64,000 nucleotides of DNA from Williamsia serinedens (GCF_024171725.1 NZ_JAMTCG010000002.1:248001-312000), one strand, 5' to 3'. Shown: positions 40,440-49,720, counted from the stretch's first letter. A program made the numbers and translations. The notes: generated from the sequence alone by a model not told the origin.

Positions 40440-41105
40440 ATGACGTTCGACGCGGTGACCGAGTGGACCGCGGCGCAGCAGCGCGTGATCGGACTCGTCG
40501 GGGCGGCGACCACGGCCGCCGTCGGATCCCGGGTGCCCGCGTGTCCGGACTGGACCGTGCGAGACCTGCTGTCGCACATGGTCGGCATCGGTGCCGACGT
40601 TGTGGCGGGCCACGAGCCCGACGACCACAACGCCGACTGGACGGCCGCGCAGGTGGAGGCGCGCCGCGACGCCGACGTCACCGATCTCATCGCCGAGTGG
40701 CGGGGTCTGACCGAGGCGATGGTCGAGCACCTGCGGACCGCGGGCGACCGTCCGATCAACGACATCGTCATTCACGAGCAGGATCTGCGCGGCGCGCTGC
40801 GCATCCACGGCGCGACGGACACCCCCGCCGCGCACCACGTGCGCGACCGTTTCGCCGGCCGTCTGGGCGACCGCCTCGGTGACCTGCCCTGCCTCGAACT
40901 GCGCGGGAACGACTGGGACTGGCGCTCCGCCGACGGCGAGGCCGCGGTCGTCGTGGCCGCCTCCGATGCCGACCTGGCCCGGGCGCTCGTCTCCCGCAGG
41001 TCGGCCGCGCAGCTGCGCGCGTGGACGATCAGCGGCGAGATCGGCCCCTACCTCGACGCCTTCGCGATCCTGGGCCCGCTGCCGGAGACGGATCTGTCGG
41101 AGTAG
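40440..41105 (+). CDS. Mycothiol-dependent maleylpyruvate isomerase-like (DinB-fold) protein
   Basis: The 221-residue protein has the N-terminal DinB-like four-helix domain of the MDMPI/TIGR03083 family: ACPDWTVRDLLSHMVG with the metal-ligand histidine (about 40-55), and a later IHEQDLRGALRI with a second histidine and acidic residues. These enzymes use mycothiol as cofactor or detoxification thiol, which fits an actinobacterium. CGGGAGG precedes the ATG at 40440, so upstream residues in the open frame are excluded. The two genes on its sides suggest a small catabolic or detoxification group. Confidence 0.8.
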   Translation: MTFDAVTEWTAAQQRVIGLVGAATTAAVGSRVPACPDWTVRDLLSHMVGIGADVVAGHEPDDHNADWTAAQVEARRDADVTDLIAEWRGLTEAMVEHLRTAGDRPINDIVIHEQDLRGALRIHGATDTPAAHHVRDRFAGRLGDRLGDLPCLELRGNDWDWRSADGEAAVVVAASDADLARALVSRRSAAQLRAWTISGEIGPYLDAFAILGPLPETDLSE

Positions 41106-41107
41106 GC

Positions 41108-41605
41108 CTACCCCTGCTGCGCGGCCCAGTCGGCGACGCGGCGATCGCTCTCCTCGGGCGAGAGGTCCTCGACCCGCGTCATCACCGACCACCGGACCCC
41201 GAACGGGTCCAGGATCGAGGCGAAGCGGTCGCCGGAGACGAACGTCGTCGGCTGTTCGCGGACGCGTGCACCGCGGGACACCGCGCGGTCGACGGTCGCG
41301 TCGACGTCGGTCACGTACACCGCCAGCGAGTAGACGACGGGACCCTCCGCCGACGGGGCAGCGAGGTCGTAGGCGTCGCTGGGCTCGCCGAGTTGCAGTC
41401 GGCCGTCGGCGAACTGGAGTTCCGCGTGGGCGACGGTCCCGCCCATCTCCGTCACGCCGGCGACCTCCGCACCGAACACGTCCCGGTAGAAGTCGATGGC
41501 CTCGCGGGCGGGCGTGACGACGATGAACGGTGTGAGCGACGAGTAGACGTGCGGTCGACCGTCGGTGGTGTGGGTTCCGGTGGCGGGAGCTGTTGTCGTG
41601 GTCAT
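41108..41605 (-). CDS. VOC-family (glyoxalase/PhnB-like) protein
   Basis: This 165-residue single-chain VOC protein has the duplicated beta-alpha-beta3 pattern: VYSSLTPFIVVTPAREAIDFYRDVFG in part at about 34-59, and then VYSLAVYVTDVDATVDRAVSRGA, followed by FGVRWSVMTRVEDLS. PhnB-like members are metal-binding proteins of varied function. It is divergent from an AraC-type regulator, a common pairing in which the regulator controls the VOC gene. It converges with the DinB-like gene, only two bases apart. Confidence 0.82.
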   Translation of the reverse strand: MTTTTAPATGTHTTDGRPHVYSSLTPFIVVTPAREAIDFYRDVFGAEVAGVTEMGGTVAHAELQFADGRLQLGEPSDAYDLAAPSAEGPVVYSLAVYVTDVDATVDRAVSRGARVREQPTTFVSGDRFASILDPFGVRWSVMTRVEDLSPEESDRRVADWAAQQG

Positions 41606-41668
41606 GCACCGATGGTCGTCGCCGACACCCTGGAAGGTCTTGAACATCTGCGACAGACTGATCCGACG

Positions 41669-42490
41669 ATGGGCCCGTCCGAGATCCGCCGCGCCGTCGC
41701 TTCACGCGGCCACCTGAACCCCGGATCACCCCATGTGGCGTTCGACCGGTTCGAGCTGGGTCTCCCCGACCTCGTGCGGAACGTCTGGGTGGTCCGGTGG
41801 GACGTGCCGCGCCCGCTCGTGCAACGAGTGCTGAACCATCCGGCGGTGAACGTCGTGACCGAGGGCGGGCCCCAGGTCGACGGTCCGCATCACACCGGCC
41901 TCTACGGGCCGACGCCGCGCGTGAGCACCCGCACCCTGCACGGCGTCGGATGGGCTGTGGGAGTGCTGTTCCGGCCTGCGGCCACACCACATCTCACCGA
42001 CCTCACCGAGGGCGCACTGTTGGGCGCCGACGTCCCCCACGCCGGGAGCCCTGCCGCGGCGATCGCCGAGGAGATGCACGCCGCCGGCGCGCGGGACGCA
42101 GTCGCCGCACTGCTCCTCGGCTGGCTGAGGCCTCTCGCCGACCGTGTGGACGACGCCGGCCGTCTCGCCAACCGCGCATCCGACCTCGCCGAGACCCGGC
42201 CCGACATCCTGGAGGCGTCGGCACTGGCCGACGCGGTGCATGCGTCGACACGGACGGTCGAGCGGATCGTGCGGCGGCACACGGGGTTCACGCCCAAGCA
42301 GCTCATCGAGTGCCGGCGGATGCAGACCGCCGCGACGCGGCTGTACCTCGAGCCCGACACCGACCTCGCCGGTCTCGCCGCGGAACTCGGTTTCGCCGAC
42401 CACGCCCATCTCACGCGTCGATACCGCGCGGCGATCGGGGAGACACCGAGTGCGACCCGTGCGGCGGGGCGCGCACGGCCCGGCGTGTGA
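41669..42490 (+). CDS. AraC-family transcriptional regulator
   Basis: The 273-residue protein has a C-terminal AraC DNA-binding domain (about 180-265) with both helix-turn-helices: LADAVHASTRTVERIVRRH and LAAELGFADHAHLTRRYRA. The N-terminal part resembles the cupin-like sensor of DUF6597-type regulators (NVVTEGGPQVDG). ATG at 41669 leaves a 63-base divergent spacer to the VOC gene; an in-frame ATG at 41612 would leave only six bases and is less likely. Neither has a clear ribosome site. The VOC gene is the probable target. Confidence 0.82.
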   Translation: MGPSEIRRAVASRGHLNPGSPHVAFDRFELGLPDLVRNVWVVRWDVPRPLVQRVLNHPAVNVVTEGGPQVDGPHHTGLYGPTPRVSTRTLHGVGWAVGVLFRPAATPHLTDLTEGALLGADVPHAGSPAAAIAEEMHAAGARDAVAALLLGWLRPLADRVDDAGRLANRASDLAETRPDILEASALADAVHASTRTVERIVRRHTGFTPKQLIECRRMQTAATRLYLEPDTDLAGLAAELGFADHAHLTRRYRAAIGETPSATRAAGRARPGV

Positions 42491-42508
42491 CTCAGACCGA
42501 CGCGTGAC

Positions 42509-43420
42509 TCAGGCCGGCGCGGGTTCCGACTGCTCCGCCTGCGCCGACGCCTCCACCGCGCCCGACCAGGCGACGGTGACCGCACCGACGACCGCGGCGA
42601 TGAACCCGACGACCGCGAGCCAGGCGAGGCCGCGCACGGTCTCGTCGCCGAGGAAGAGCACGCCGATCACGCCGGGCACCACCGTCTCGCCGACGACCAG
42701 CGCAGCGGTGGCACCGTTCACCGACCCGAGTTGCAGCGCGACGGTGTGCAGGTAGAACCCCCCACCGCCCGCGATCGCCAACGCGTACAGCGCCGGGTCG
42801 CTGAACAGCGCCGACAGCGAGAACGGGTCGAGCCCGTCGAGGATGCGTACCGCGATCGCGACCGCACCGAAGAGGGCGCCCGCCGCGAGACCCGCCGCGA
42901 TGGCCGCCCGCGACCCGAGCGCCCGCACGATCGCCACCGACACCACGACGAGGGCCAGGGTCGCGGCGAGCACCACCCAGTGGAACAGCAGCGACTCGGT
43001 CTCGCGGGGGTTCTCCTTCGCGGAGACGCCCAGGGCGCACAACGCGGCGATGACGGTCGCGATCGCGATCCAATCCCGCATGTGTAGGCGGATGTTCAGC
43101 ACGATGATCCCGAGGATCGCGGTGATGACCAGGTTCGCGCTGATGATCGTCTGCGACAAGAACAGTGGCGTGAGCCGCGCCGACACCGCTCCCCCGACGA
43201 AACCCAGCACGTCGAGCATCGTGCCGACGATGAACAGCACCGAGAGCATCGCCGCGATCGTCGAGCGCAGCGTGGGCCCGCCCGTGGCGGTGGCCAACCC
43301 GGTGTCGCCGCGGGCCAGGGCCTCGTCGTGCGACCGCCGGGCGGCGAGGGCCTGCAGCACCGACGACACCCCGTACGCGACGCTGGCGAACAGGGCCGCG
43401 AGGATGCCGGCGATCATCAT
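42509..43420 (-). CDS. EamA/DMT-like multi-pass membrane protein
   Basis: The 303-residue protein has nine to ten hydrophobic helices arranged as two EamA-like halves, starting with MMIAGILAALFASVAYGVSS and ending in WLAVVGFIAAVVGAVTVAW. It resembles drug/metabolite transporters and the NIPA-type magnesium transporter group found in actinobacteria. The substrate is not predictable. ATG at 43420 or 43417 can start it; a GATGAT hexamer six bases before the first may be a -10 box. It lies between the AraC gene (convergent) and serS (upstream, same strand). Confidence 0.8.
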   Translation of the reverse strand: MMIAGILAALFASVAYGVSSVLQALAARRSHDEALARGDTGLATATGGPTLRSTIAAMLSVLFIVGTMLDVLGFVGGAVSARLTPLFLSQTIISANLVITAILGIIVLNIRLHMRDWIAIATVIAALCALGVSAKENPRETESLLFHWVVLAATLALVVVSVAIVRALGSRAAIAAGLAAGALFGAVAIAVRILDGLDPFSLSALFSDPALYALAIAGGGGFYLHTVALQLGSVNGATAALVVGETVVPGVIGVLFLGDETVRGLAWLAVVGFIAAVVGAVTVAWSGAVEASAQAEQSEPAPA

Positions 43421-43466
43421 CGGGCGATCATCGCAAACGCCGCGTCCACGCCGGTGGAGAACGCGC

Positions 43467-44723
43467 TCAGCGTGGGGTGAGCACCTCGGTCCCGACCAGC
43501 TCGGCGAGAGCCTGCGGGAGGCGCACGCTGCCGTCGGGCTGCTGGTGGTTCTCCAGGATCGCGACGATCCACCGCGTCGTGGCCAGCGTCCCGTTCAGCG
43601 TCGCGGCGACCTGCGGCTTGCCGCTGTCGTCGCGGTACCGCACCGAGAGTCGTCGGGCCTGAAACGTGGTGCAGTTCGACGTCGACGTCAGCTCACGGTA
43701 GGTGCCCTGGGTGGGGACCCATGCCTCGCAGTCGAACTTGCGCGCGGCCGACGACCCGAGATCCCCGGCCGCGGTGTCGATCACGCGGTAGGGCACGTCG
43801 ATGGCGGCGAGCATCTCCTTCTGCCAGCCGAGCAGACGCTGGTGTTCGGCCTCGGCGTCCTCGGGTCGGCAGTAGACGAAGCCCTCGACCTTGTCGAACT
43901 GGTGGACACGGATGATGCCGCGGGTGTCCTTGCCGTAGCTACCTGCCTCGCGTCGGAAACAGCTCGACCAGCCCGCGTAGCGCTTAGGCCCGTCGGCGAG
44001 GTCGATGATCTCGTTCATGTGGTAGCCGGCCATGGGCACCTCGGAGGTGCCGACGAGGTACAGGTCGTCGTCGTCGAGGTGGTAGATCTCGTCGGCGTGC
44101 GCACCGAGGAAGCCGGTGCCCTCCATGACGTCCGGGCGCACCAGGACCGGCGGGATCATCATCGTGAACCCGTTGGCGACGGCCAGTCGGGTGGCGAGCT
44201 GCAGCAGCGCCAACTGCAGCAGGGCCCCGTCGCCGGTGAGGAAGTAGAACCTCGACCCCGAGACCTTCGCGCCGCGTTCCATGTCGAGCAGGCCGAGCCG
44301 CTCGCCGATCTCGAGGTGGTCGCGCGGGTTCTCGATCTCCGTCGGCGTGCCCACGTGCTCGAGGACCACGTAGTCGTCCTCGCCGCCCGCGGGCGCCTCG
44401 GGTGCGACGACGTTGCCGATCGCCCGGTGGGCGGCGGCGACGGCTGCCTCGGCTTCGGACTGTGCGGCGACCGCCGCTTTCACCCGCTCGGCGAGCTGCT
44501 TGCCCTCGTCGAGCAGGACCTGCTTCTCGTCGGGCGCGGCCTTGCCGACGCGCTTCCCGAGAGCCTTCTGCTCCGAGCGCAGGGAGTCGGCTTCGACGAT
44601 CGCGGTGCGGCGGGTCTCGTCGGCAGACAGGAGAGTGTCGACCAGTGACGGGTCCTCACCGCGCTTGCGCTGCGAGGTCCGGACAAGATCGGGGTCGTCC
44701 CGGAGGAGTTTCAGGTCGATCAC
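43467..44723 (-). CDS. serS: Seryl-tRNA synthetase
   Basis: SerRS charges tRNA-Ser with serine. The 418-residue class II enzyme begins with the coiled-coil tRNA-binding arm (about 1-105). Motif 2 is in [22 protein letters not shown] (in part), with the [15 protein letters not shown] serine-binding segment, and motif 3 in [19 protein letters not shown]. The GTG at 44723 ([12 protein letters not shown]) matches the family start; TAAGGT lies seven bases upstream, suggesting a leaderless message. The position next to a septum-formation-like gene matches Rv3834c. Confidence 0.97.
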   Translation of the reverse strand: MIDLKLLRDDPDLVRTSQRKRGEDPSLVDTLLSADETRRTAIVEADSLRSEQKALGKRVGKAAPDEKQVLLDEGKQLAERVKAAVAAQSEAEAAVAAAHRAIGNVVAPEAPAGGEDDYVVLEHVGTPTEIENPRDHLEIGERLGLLDMERGAKVSGSRFYFLTGDGALLQLALLQLATRLAVANGFTMMIPPVLVRPDVMEGTGFLGAHADEIYHLDDDDLYLVGTSEVPMAGYHMNEIIDLADGPKRYAGWSSCFRREAGSYGKDTRGIIRVHQFDKVEGFVYCRPEDAEAEHQRLLGWQKEMLAAIDVPYRVIDTAAGDLGSSAARKFDCEAWVPTQGTYRELTSTSNCTTFQARRLSVRYRDDSGKPQVAATLNGTLATTRWIVAILENHQQPDGSVRLPQALAELVGTEVLTPR

Positions 44724-44730
44724 GCCGCAC

Positions 44731-44736
44731 ACCTTA
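44731..44736 (-). promoter_or_regulatory. -10 box for leaderless serS
   Basis: Minus-strand TAAGGT ends seven bases before the GTG at 44723. The same element could be read as a weak AAGG ribosome site, so leaderless initiation is only one reading. Confidence 0.4.
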
Positions 44737-44774
44737 CTGACCGGTGTGCCTGTGACCTGCGTCGTGGCAGCGGC

Positions 44775-45575
44775 TCAGGCGGCGTTGGCGTCGAGCCACC
44801 GGGAGGCCGAGTCTGCGGCCTCGCGGAGTGCGGACCGCTCGCCGACGTAGTCGGCGGCAGCTCCGACGACCGGCACCTTGGACAGCGTCCGCCAGATCCG
44901 TTTCGGGGCAGGGCGGTGTCTGATCTCCCCGACGACGGCGCGCAGCAGTTTCGCGGTGGCCCACACCCGCTTCACGACGTCGCGGGCCGACCACGGCCGA
45001 CCGGCCGCCACGTCGCGCTCGGCGTCGGGGATGTCGTCGGGGACTGCGTTCTCGAGGGTCGTCTCGTCGGCGTGGGCGGCGGACGGATCGATGGTCCGGC
45101 CGCACAGGACCTCGGCGATCATGCGGGCCTGTTCACGCCGGTCGTCCACGCCGTGGACGCGAGCGATCGCGCAGAGCACGAACGACTGCTGGGTGAAGCC
45201 GAGGACGTCCTGGATGGGCAGCCGGTCGGCGACCGCACCGAGAACACCCGGATAGGCGACGAGGATGTTGGTGATGGCCCCGACGCGGGTGACCCACCAG
45301 TCGTCGCGCTCGGCGACGGACATGGCCGTCCACTTCGGGGTCCCCGGCGCGGCGGCGGCATTGGTGGCCCACGCCAGGGAGTTCGCGGCGGCGTTCACGG
45401 CCTTCTCGGGGAAGGATGCCTCCGCAGACGACGACGCCCCCCGACCCGAGTCCCCGTTTTTATCGCCCGATCCGTCGAACGGATCACTGTCGGCGAGGAC
45501 ATCCAGCACGGGCGCGATGAGACCGGTGGCCCGGTGCAGAATTCCGAGGAGTTCGGTGTCGGAGAGCGTCGTCAT
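44775..45575 (-). CDS. EcsC-like hypothetical protein
   Basis: The 266-residue protein has a low-complexity Asp/Gly/Ser segment (about 29-55) and a helical domain resembling EcsC. The supporting pattern is LVAYPGVLGAVADRLPIQDVL, then an AIARVHGVDDRREQARMIAEVL helix and a C-terminal LSKVPVVGAAADYVGERSALREAADSA stretch (the usual end of EcsC: small-residue helix, then a tyrosine and the last helix). EcsC function is poorly known; it is linked to ABC transporters and secretion in Bacillus. It follows the LapA-like gene by 13 bases and may be in one transcript with it. Confidence 0.6.
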   Translation of the reverse strand: MTTLSDTELLGILHRATGLIAPVLDVLADSDPFDGSGDKNGDSGRGASSSAEASFPEKAVNAAANSLAWATNAAAAPGTPKWTAMSVAERDDWWVTRVGAITNILVAYPGVLGAVADRLPIQDVLGFTQQSFVLCAIARVHGVDDRREQARMIAEVLCGRTIDPSAAHADETTLENAVPDDIPDAERDVAAGRPWSARDVVKRVWATAKLLRAVVGEIRHRPAPKRIWRTLSKVPVVGAAADYVGERSALREAADSASRWLDANAA

Positions 45576-45588
45576 GAGGGTCAGCGCG

Positions 45589-45873
45589 TCACTTCACCGC
45601 AGAGCGGATCTTCAGCGCGGCCGTCACCAGGAGGGTGAACACGATGCCCACCGCGACGCCTCCGAGGAGCGCGTAGCCGGTGTTGATGCTGAAGTCCCAT
45701 GCGATGAACGACAGGCGCAGCCGCTCGGTGTTCTGCAGGACGAACGTCACGACCGCGGCGATGACGACCACGAGGACGAGCGCGGCGGCCTTGGCGGTGA
45801 CGCTACCCTTCCGGCGACGGGTGGCCGGCGTGGTGTCGGTGGCTGCGTGGCGGGGGGTGATGGTGTCGGTCAT
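45589..45873 (-). CDS. LapA-domain (DUF1049) small membrane protein
   Basis: The 94-residue protein has a basic N-terminus and two TM segments (about 27-45 AALVLVVVIAAVVTFVLQN and 63-84 GYALLGGVAVGIVFTLLVTA). The NTERLRLSFIAWDFSI segment between them is the hallmark of LapA/YciS-type proteins, which take part in lipid or envelope organisation. GAAAGGACATCAG precedes the ATG. It is followed by the EcsC-like gene. Confidence 0.82.
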   Translation of the reverse strand: MTDTITPRHAATDTTPATRRRKGSVTAKAAALVLVVVIAAVVTFVLQNTERLRLSFIAWDFSINTGYALLGGVAVGIVFTLLVTAALKIRSAVK

Positions 45874-45906
45874 GACTGATGTCCTTTCGGGTGGTGTGGG
45901 TGGTGG

Positions 45907-45949
45907 CACGGCCGGGCAGCGGTGCCGGTGAGGGTCGCGCCCGGCCGTG
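45907..45949 (-). terminator. Terminator after csbD-like gene
   Basis: CACGGCCGGGC (45907-45917) pairs perfectly with GCCCGGCCGTG (45939-45949) around a 21-base loop, 11 bases past the CsbD stop. It separates this gene from the LapA-like gene. Confidence 0.65.
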
Positions 45950-45960
45950 TCACCTGAGCG

Positions 45961-46164
45961 TCAGCTCAGGGCGTCCTTGATGTTCTGACCGGCCTTCTTG
46001 ATGCCGGCCTCGCCCTGGTCCTTCTTGCCCTCGGCCTTGAGGTCCTTGTTGTCGGTCGCGTCACCGACGACCTCCTTGGCCTTGCCGACGGCGTCGGTGG
46101 CGGCGTTCTGGGCCTTGTCCAGTGCGTCCGAGGCGGCTTCCTTGGCCTTGTCGACGAAGCTCAT
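45961..46164 (-). CDS. CsbD-family stress protein
   Basis: The 67-residue hydrophilic protein is almost all charged and alanine residues (KAKEAASDALDKAQNAA, GKAKEVVGDATDN, AEGKKDQGEAGIKKAGQ). This is the composition and length of CsbD-like general-stress proteins. GAAGGAGCGAG precedes the ATG at 46164. The function of the family is unknown; many members are induced by general stress. It is a single gene with its own terminator. Confidence 0.82.
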   Translation of the reverse strand: MSFVDKAKEAASDALDKAQNAATDAVGKAKEVVGDATDNKDLKAEGKKDQGEAGIKKAGQNIKDALS

Positions 46165-46305
46165 TGCTCGCTCCTTCATTCGGTGTCGTCCGGCCCCCTT
46201 GTGGACCGGATCGGTTGCGCAGGTGTAGTCGGGCACGCATGCGGAGATTGCACGTGCGACATGCGTGATCTGCGTCACCCGGCGCAGAAGGCATGATGGT
46301 GCGCG

Positions 46306-47712
46306 ATGTCCACCGAGAACGACGACGACGAGACCCGCCCGATCCCCCACGACGGGGAGGCCGGCGACCAGACCCCCGACGAGCCGACCGTCGACGACGC
46401 CGACGAGACGGACGCCAACGACGACCACACGCAGGGGCAGGTCCCGGACGACGTCGCCCCCGCGACTCCCGCCGCCACCCCGCGCGGGCTGGGCTGGCTC
46501 CGCTCGCATCCGCTGCGCACGGTGCTGGGCGCGGTGGTGCTCGGCGCCCTGGCCGCGGCGGCGATCGTGGCGGCGGTCGGCGGCTTCTCCGACGGCGGGA
46601 CGATCGCGACGTCGCAGATCGGGGACCAGGAACGAGGGCCGGAGTCGAACGCCTTCAACCGGTCGACGCCGGGCACGTGCCTGACCTGGCCGCGGGACGA
46701 CCCCGGCCGTCCCACGGCCATCGGCTGCGGCGGCGAGCACTACTTCGAGGTCGCCGGGGTCGTCGACGCGTCCACCATCACCGTCGCCCAGTTCGCCGCG
46801 GCGCAGTCGACCGCTGCCCAGTCCTCCGCCACACAGTCCTCGGCGGCGCCGTCGGCGACGGCTCCGTCGTCCGTTGCGTCATCGGCCGTGCGTCCCACCT
46901 CGACGACGCCCTCGTCGGCAGGGCCGTCGTCGTCGGTCGCACCGACGTCACCGGCGTTCGGTGACGACGCACCCTGGCCGACGTCCGCGCAGTTCGGCGC
47001 GCTGCGCGCCGAGTTCTGTCCCGGCCAGGTGAACGCCTACCTGCAGGGCAGGTTCGATCCCGACGGCCGCTTCTCGGTCGGCATGCTCTTCCCGTCGAAA
47101 CGGCAGTGGGACGCCGGTGAGCGGACGCTGCGCTGCGGTCTGCAGCTCACCGACTCGACCGGCGCGCTGGTCGGGTTCCTCGGTCGCGTCGCCGACCAGG
47201 ACCAGTCGTTGCAGTGGCCGGCGGGCACGTGCATCGGCATCGACCTGCGCACCCGGCAGCCCACCGATCCCGTGTCCTGCGCCGAGCAGCACGCGTTCGA
47301 GGTCACCGCGGTGGTCGGCCTCGGGCAACGGTTCGGCGCCGCGGGCAGCGGCCGTCCCTGGCCGGACACCGCCACGCAGAACCAGTTCCTCGAGGGGACG
47401 TGCCCGCAGCTCACCGACACCTATCTCGGTGGTCGGCAGAAGTTCACCGACACCACCCTCAACGTGCAGTGGTCGACGCTGACCGAGGCGAGTTGGAACG
47501 CGGGCAGCCGAACGGTGGTCTGTTACGTCGGCCTGCCCGACCAGGGCGGGTTCGCGACCCTGGTCGGCAGCGCGAAAGGCAACCTGCTGATCAATGGTCG
47601 AGTCCCGACACCCCCGCCGTCGGAGCCGCCGGGCCGGTTGAACCCGACGCCCGTGCCGCTGCCGCAGGGCATCTCGCCGAACCCGACCGAGGTCCCGGCA
47701 CCCATCGGGTGA
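46306..47712 (+). CDS. Septum-formation-like membrane protein (Rv3835-like)
   Basis: The 468-residue protein has an acidic cytoplasmic N-terminus (about 1-60), one TM helix (about 72-92) and a large outer part. This contains a Ser/Ala/Thr-rich stretch (about 165-220) and two cysteine-bearing repeats of the septum-formation type (GTCLTWPRDD and GCGGEHYFEVAGVV; then GTCIGIDLRTRQP and SCAEQHAFEVTAVVG). The C-terminal tail is proline-rich. The two CxxxxHxFEV repeats suggest two paired disulfides. The M. tuberculosis homologue Rv3835 lies next to serS in the same way. The role in division is inferred from the domain name. Confidence 0.82.
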   Translation: MSTENDDDETRPIPHDGEAGDQTPDEPTVDDADETDANDDHTQGQVPDDVAPATPAATPRGLGWLRSHPLRTVLGAVVLGALAAAAIVAAVGGFSDGGTIATSQIGDQERGPESNAFNRSTPGTCLTWPRDDPGRPTAIGCGGEHYFEVAGVVDASTITVAQFAAAQSTAAQSSATQSSAAPSATAPSSVASSAVRPTSTTPSSAGPSSSVAPTSPAFGDDAPWPTSAQFGALRAEFCPGQVNAYLQGRFDPDGRFSVGMLFPSKRQWDAGERTLRCGLQLTDSTGALVGFLGRVADQDQSLQWPAGTCIGIDLRTRQPTDPVSCAEQHAFEVTAVVGLGQRFGAAGSGRPWPDTATQNQFLEGTCPQLTDTYLGGRQKFTDTTLNVQWSTLTEASWNAGSRTVVCYVGLPDQGGFATLVGSAKGNLLINGRVPTPPPSEPPGRLNPTPVPLPQGISPNPTEVPAPIG

Positions 47713-47725
47713 CGGGGGTGTCGCG

Positions 47726-48076
47726 ATGCCGGTGACGATGGGCGAGGAGGAGTTCGAGGGTCTCGTCGGCGATGCCCTCGACTCCATCCCGCCGGAGCTG
47801 ACGGACGCGATGAGCAACGTCGTGATCCTCGTCGAGCCACACCACCCCGACGAACCGGGTCTGCTCGGTCTGTACGAGGGCATCGCGCTCACCGAGCGTG
47901 ACAGTTCCTACGGTTTCGCCGTACCGGACACCATCACGATCTACCGCGAGCCGCTGCTCGCCATGTGCGCGAGCCGCGACGAGGTCGTCGACGAGGTGGC
48001 GATCACGGTCGTCCACGAGGTGGCCCACCACTTCGGGATCAGCGACGACTGGCTGCACGCCCACGGGTGGGGCTGA
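47726..48076 (+). CDS. Metallopeptidase of the zincin_1 family (Rv3836-like)
   Basis: The 116-residue protein is a minimal zinc protease fold with HEVAHHFG at 97-104; His97, Glu98 and His101 form the HExxH motif, and the downstream DDWLH supplies a third ligand candidate. Members of PF06262 are short cytoplasmic proteins of unknown substrate, conserved next to serS and the septum-like gene in mycobacteria. It starts 13 bases after the previous stop, so it is co-transcribed. Confidence 0.88.
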   Translation: MPVTMGEEEFEGLVGDALDSIPPELTDAMSNVVILVEPHHPDEPGLLGLYEGIALTERDSSYGFAVPDTITIYREPLLAMCASRDEVVDEVAITVVHEVAHHFGISDDWLHAHGWG

Positions 48077-48094
48077 GACAGGGATCCGCGGCGC

Positions 48095-48751
48095 TCAGCC
48101 CATCGGGTCGACGGATGCGGCCGCCGTGGGGCGGACCGGGTCGACACCGCCCCAGTGCACGCAGCGCCAGCCGCCGTTGACCCGTGCGAGCTCCACCGAG
48201 GCGGTGTTCGGCAGTCCGTTGTCGTGCGCGAAACCGCGGTCGACGTCGCCGAGATGCGCCGCCACGAGTCGGATCGCGGCGCCGTGGCTGACGACGTAGA
48301 CGTCGCCGCTGTCGTCGGAGTCGTCGAGGTGACGGACCGCGAGGTCCTCGATCACGGGCAGGTAGCGGGCGAAGACGTCGTCGAGGGACTCGCTGTCGCC
48401 GACACGGCGGTCGGTGTAGCCGTCGAACCAGTCGGCGATGAGGTCGCGGAACGCGCGCACCGAGCGGTCGTCGTTGCGATCCTCCATCGACCCGACCTGG
48501 ACCTCGTGGATGCCCTCGACCGTCTGCGCTTCGACGCCCCAGACGCTCCCGATGAGCTGCGCGGTCTCCCGGGCACGTCGGGCGACCGAGCTGTAGAGCG
48601 CCGCCGGCCGCACATCGGGGTTGAGCAGCCCGAACCGGACGGCCTGTCGCGCGCCGAAGTCGGTGAGTCCGGCGCCGGGTGGGCGCGTGTCGAGGCGCGC
48701 CATCACGTTCGAGGTCGTCTGGCCGTGGCGGATGAGGTGCAGGCTGCCCAT
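48095..48751 (-). CDS. Histidine phosphatase (phosphoglycerate mutase family, Rv3837c-like)
   Basis: The 218-residue protein has the phosphohistidine motif HLIRHGQTTSN (His9), arginine SSVARRARETA (about 60), the acidic loop GIHEVQVGSMEDR, and the late SHGAAIRLVAAHL with the second catalytic histidine. It is probably a phosphatase rather than a true mutase. The ATG overlaps the pheA stop by one base (TGATG), so it is translated after pheA. The order pheA-phosphatase matches Rv3838c-Rv3837c. Confidence 0.9.
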   Translation of the reverse strand: MGSLHLIRHGQTTSNVMARLDTRPPGAGLTDFGARQAVRFGLLNPDVRPAALYSSVARRARETAQLIGSVWGVEAQTVEGIHEVQVGSMEDRNDDRSVRAFRDLIADWFDGYTDRRVGDSESLDDVFARYLPVIEDLAVRHLDDSDDSGDVYVVSHGAAIRLVAAHLGDVDRGFAHDNGLPNTASVELARVNGGWRCVHWGGVDPVRPTAAASVDPMG

Positions 48752-49695
48752 CAGCGCTTCCCCTCGCGCAGACCCTCGACCCAGGCGAGCGACCCCCGGG
48801 TGTCCGGCGGCGGTTCGCCGTTGCCCCGATCGGCCGGCCACGACCCCAGGAACGACACCCCGGCGTGGGCGTGCAGACCGGCGAGTGCCTGGGCCATCGG
48901 CGCGTCGTCGATGTGTCCGACGGCGTCGAGGAAGAAGAAGTAGCCCCGGGCGGTCCTACGCGGTCGGGACTCGATGCGGGTCAGGTCGATCTCGCGGTCG
49001 GCGAACTCCCGCATCGCCCGCATGAGCGACCCGGGGACGTTCGGGAGGTCGATGATCACCGACGTCCGGTCGTCACCGGTCCGCGTCGGCACGGGCACCG
49101 GACGCGACAACAGGACGAACCGCGTCGTCGCGTCCGCGGCGTCGGCGACGTTCTCGGCCAGCGGGACCAGTCCGTGTGTCCGTGCGGCGATCGGGGTGGT
49201 GAGCGCGGCGTCGGCACCACCGGTGGCGACGTCGGATGCGGCCGCGGCGTTCGACGACGCGGGCACCACCGTGGCCGCCGGGAAGAGCCGCTCGATGCTC
49301 TCGCGCGTCTGGCCGGCCGCGACCGGGTAGGCCGCGATGGTCGTCACCGTGTCGGGCTCGAGCGTCGCGCGGGCGGCGACGGTGAAGGCGATGTCGATGA
49401 CGACCTCGGCGACGATCTGCACGGGCGCACCCGTCGCGAGCGCGTCCATGGTCGCCGGCACGGCGCCCTCCACGGAACTCTCCATCGGGACGCACCCGAA
49501 GTCGGCCGCGCCGGAGCGGACCGCCTCGATCACCGCGCGGGGACTCGTCTGCGGGAGGCGCTCGGCGTCGGCGGGAACGTCGAGCCCGTCGACCCCCGGC
49601 ACGACGTCGGCCAGGAGGCGATCAAGTGCCATCTCGGTGAACGTCCCGGCGGGACCGAAGTAGGCGACTGCGGGCACGGGTTCAGCGTAGTTCAC
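48751..49695 (-). CDS. pheA: Prephenate dehydratase
   Basis: PheA converts prephenate to phenylpyruvate in phenylalanine synthesis. The 314-residue protein has the catalytic domain (about 8-195) with AYFGPAGTFTEMAL, VPMESSVEGAV and the TRF motif in DATTRFVLL. The ACT regulatory domain (about 205-285) carries NVPGSLMRAM and the phenylalanine-binding ESRP sequence (RIESRPRR), so feedback inhibition by phenylalanine is expected. There is no chorismate mutase domain. The GTG at 49695 is preferred; a downstream GTG (VPAVAYFG) is an alternative. An iron-box promoter of a divergent gene lies directly upstream. Confidence 0.95.
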   Translation of the reverse strand: MNYAEPVPAVAYFGPAGTFTEMALDRLLADVVPGVDGLDVPADAERLPQTSPRAVIEAVRSGAADFGCVPMESSVEGAVPATMDALATGAPVQIVAEVVIDIAFTVAARATLEPDTVTTIAAYPVAAGQTRESIERLFPAATVVPASSNAAAASDVATGGADAALTTPIAARTHGLVPLAENVADAADATTRFVLLSRPVPVPTRTGDDRTSVIIDLPNVPGSLMRAMREFADREIDLTRIESRPRRTARGYFFFLDAVGHIDDAPMAQALAGLHAHAGVSFLGSWPADRGNGEPPPDTRGSLAWVEGLREGKR

Positions 49696-49720
49696 CGGTT
49701 GTCCGCCGATCCGGTATCGC

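Noticed and set aside
41606-41668. ATG 41612 as start of the AraC regulator
   Set aside because: It would leave six bases to the divergent VOC start codon, too little for either promoter; 41669 is kept with moderate certainty.
46165-46305. tRNA gene near serS
   Set aside because: No cloverleaf pairing or conserved T-arm sequence was found in this or other spacers.
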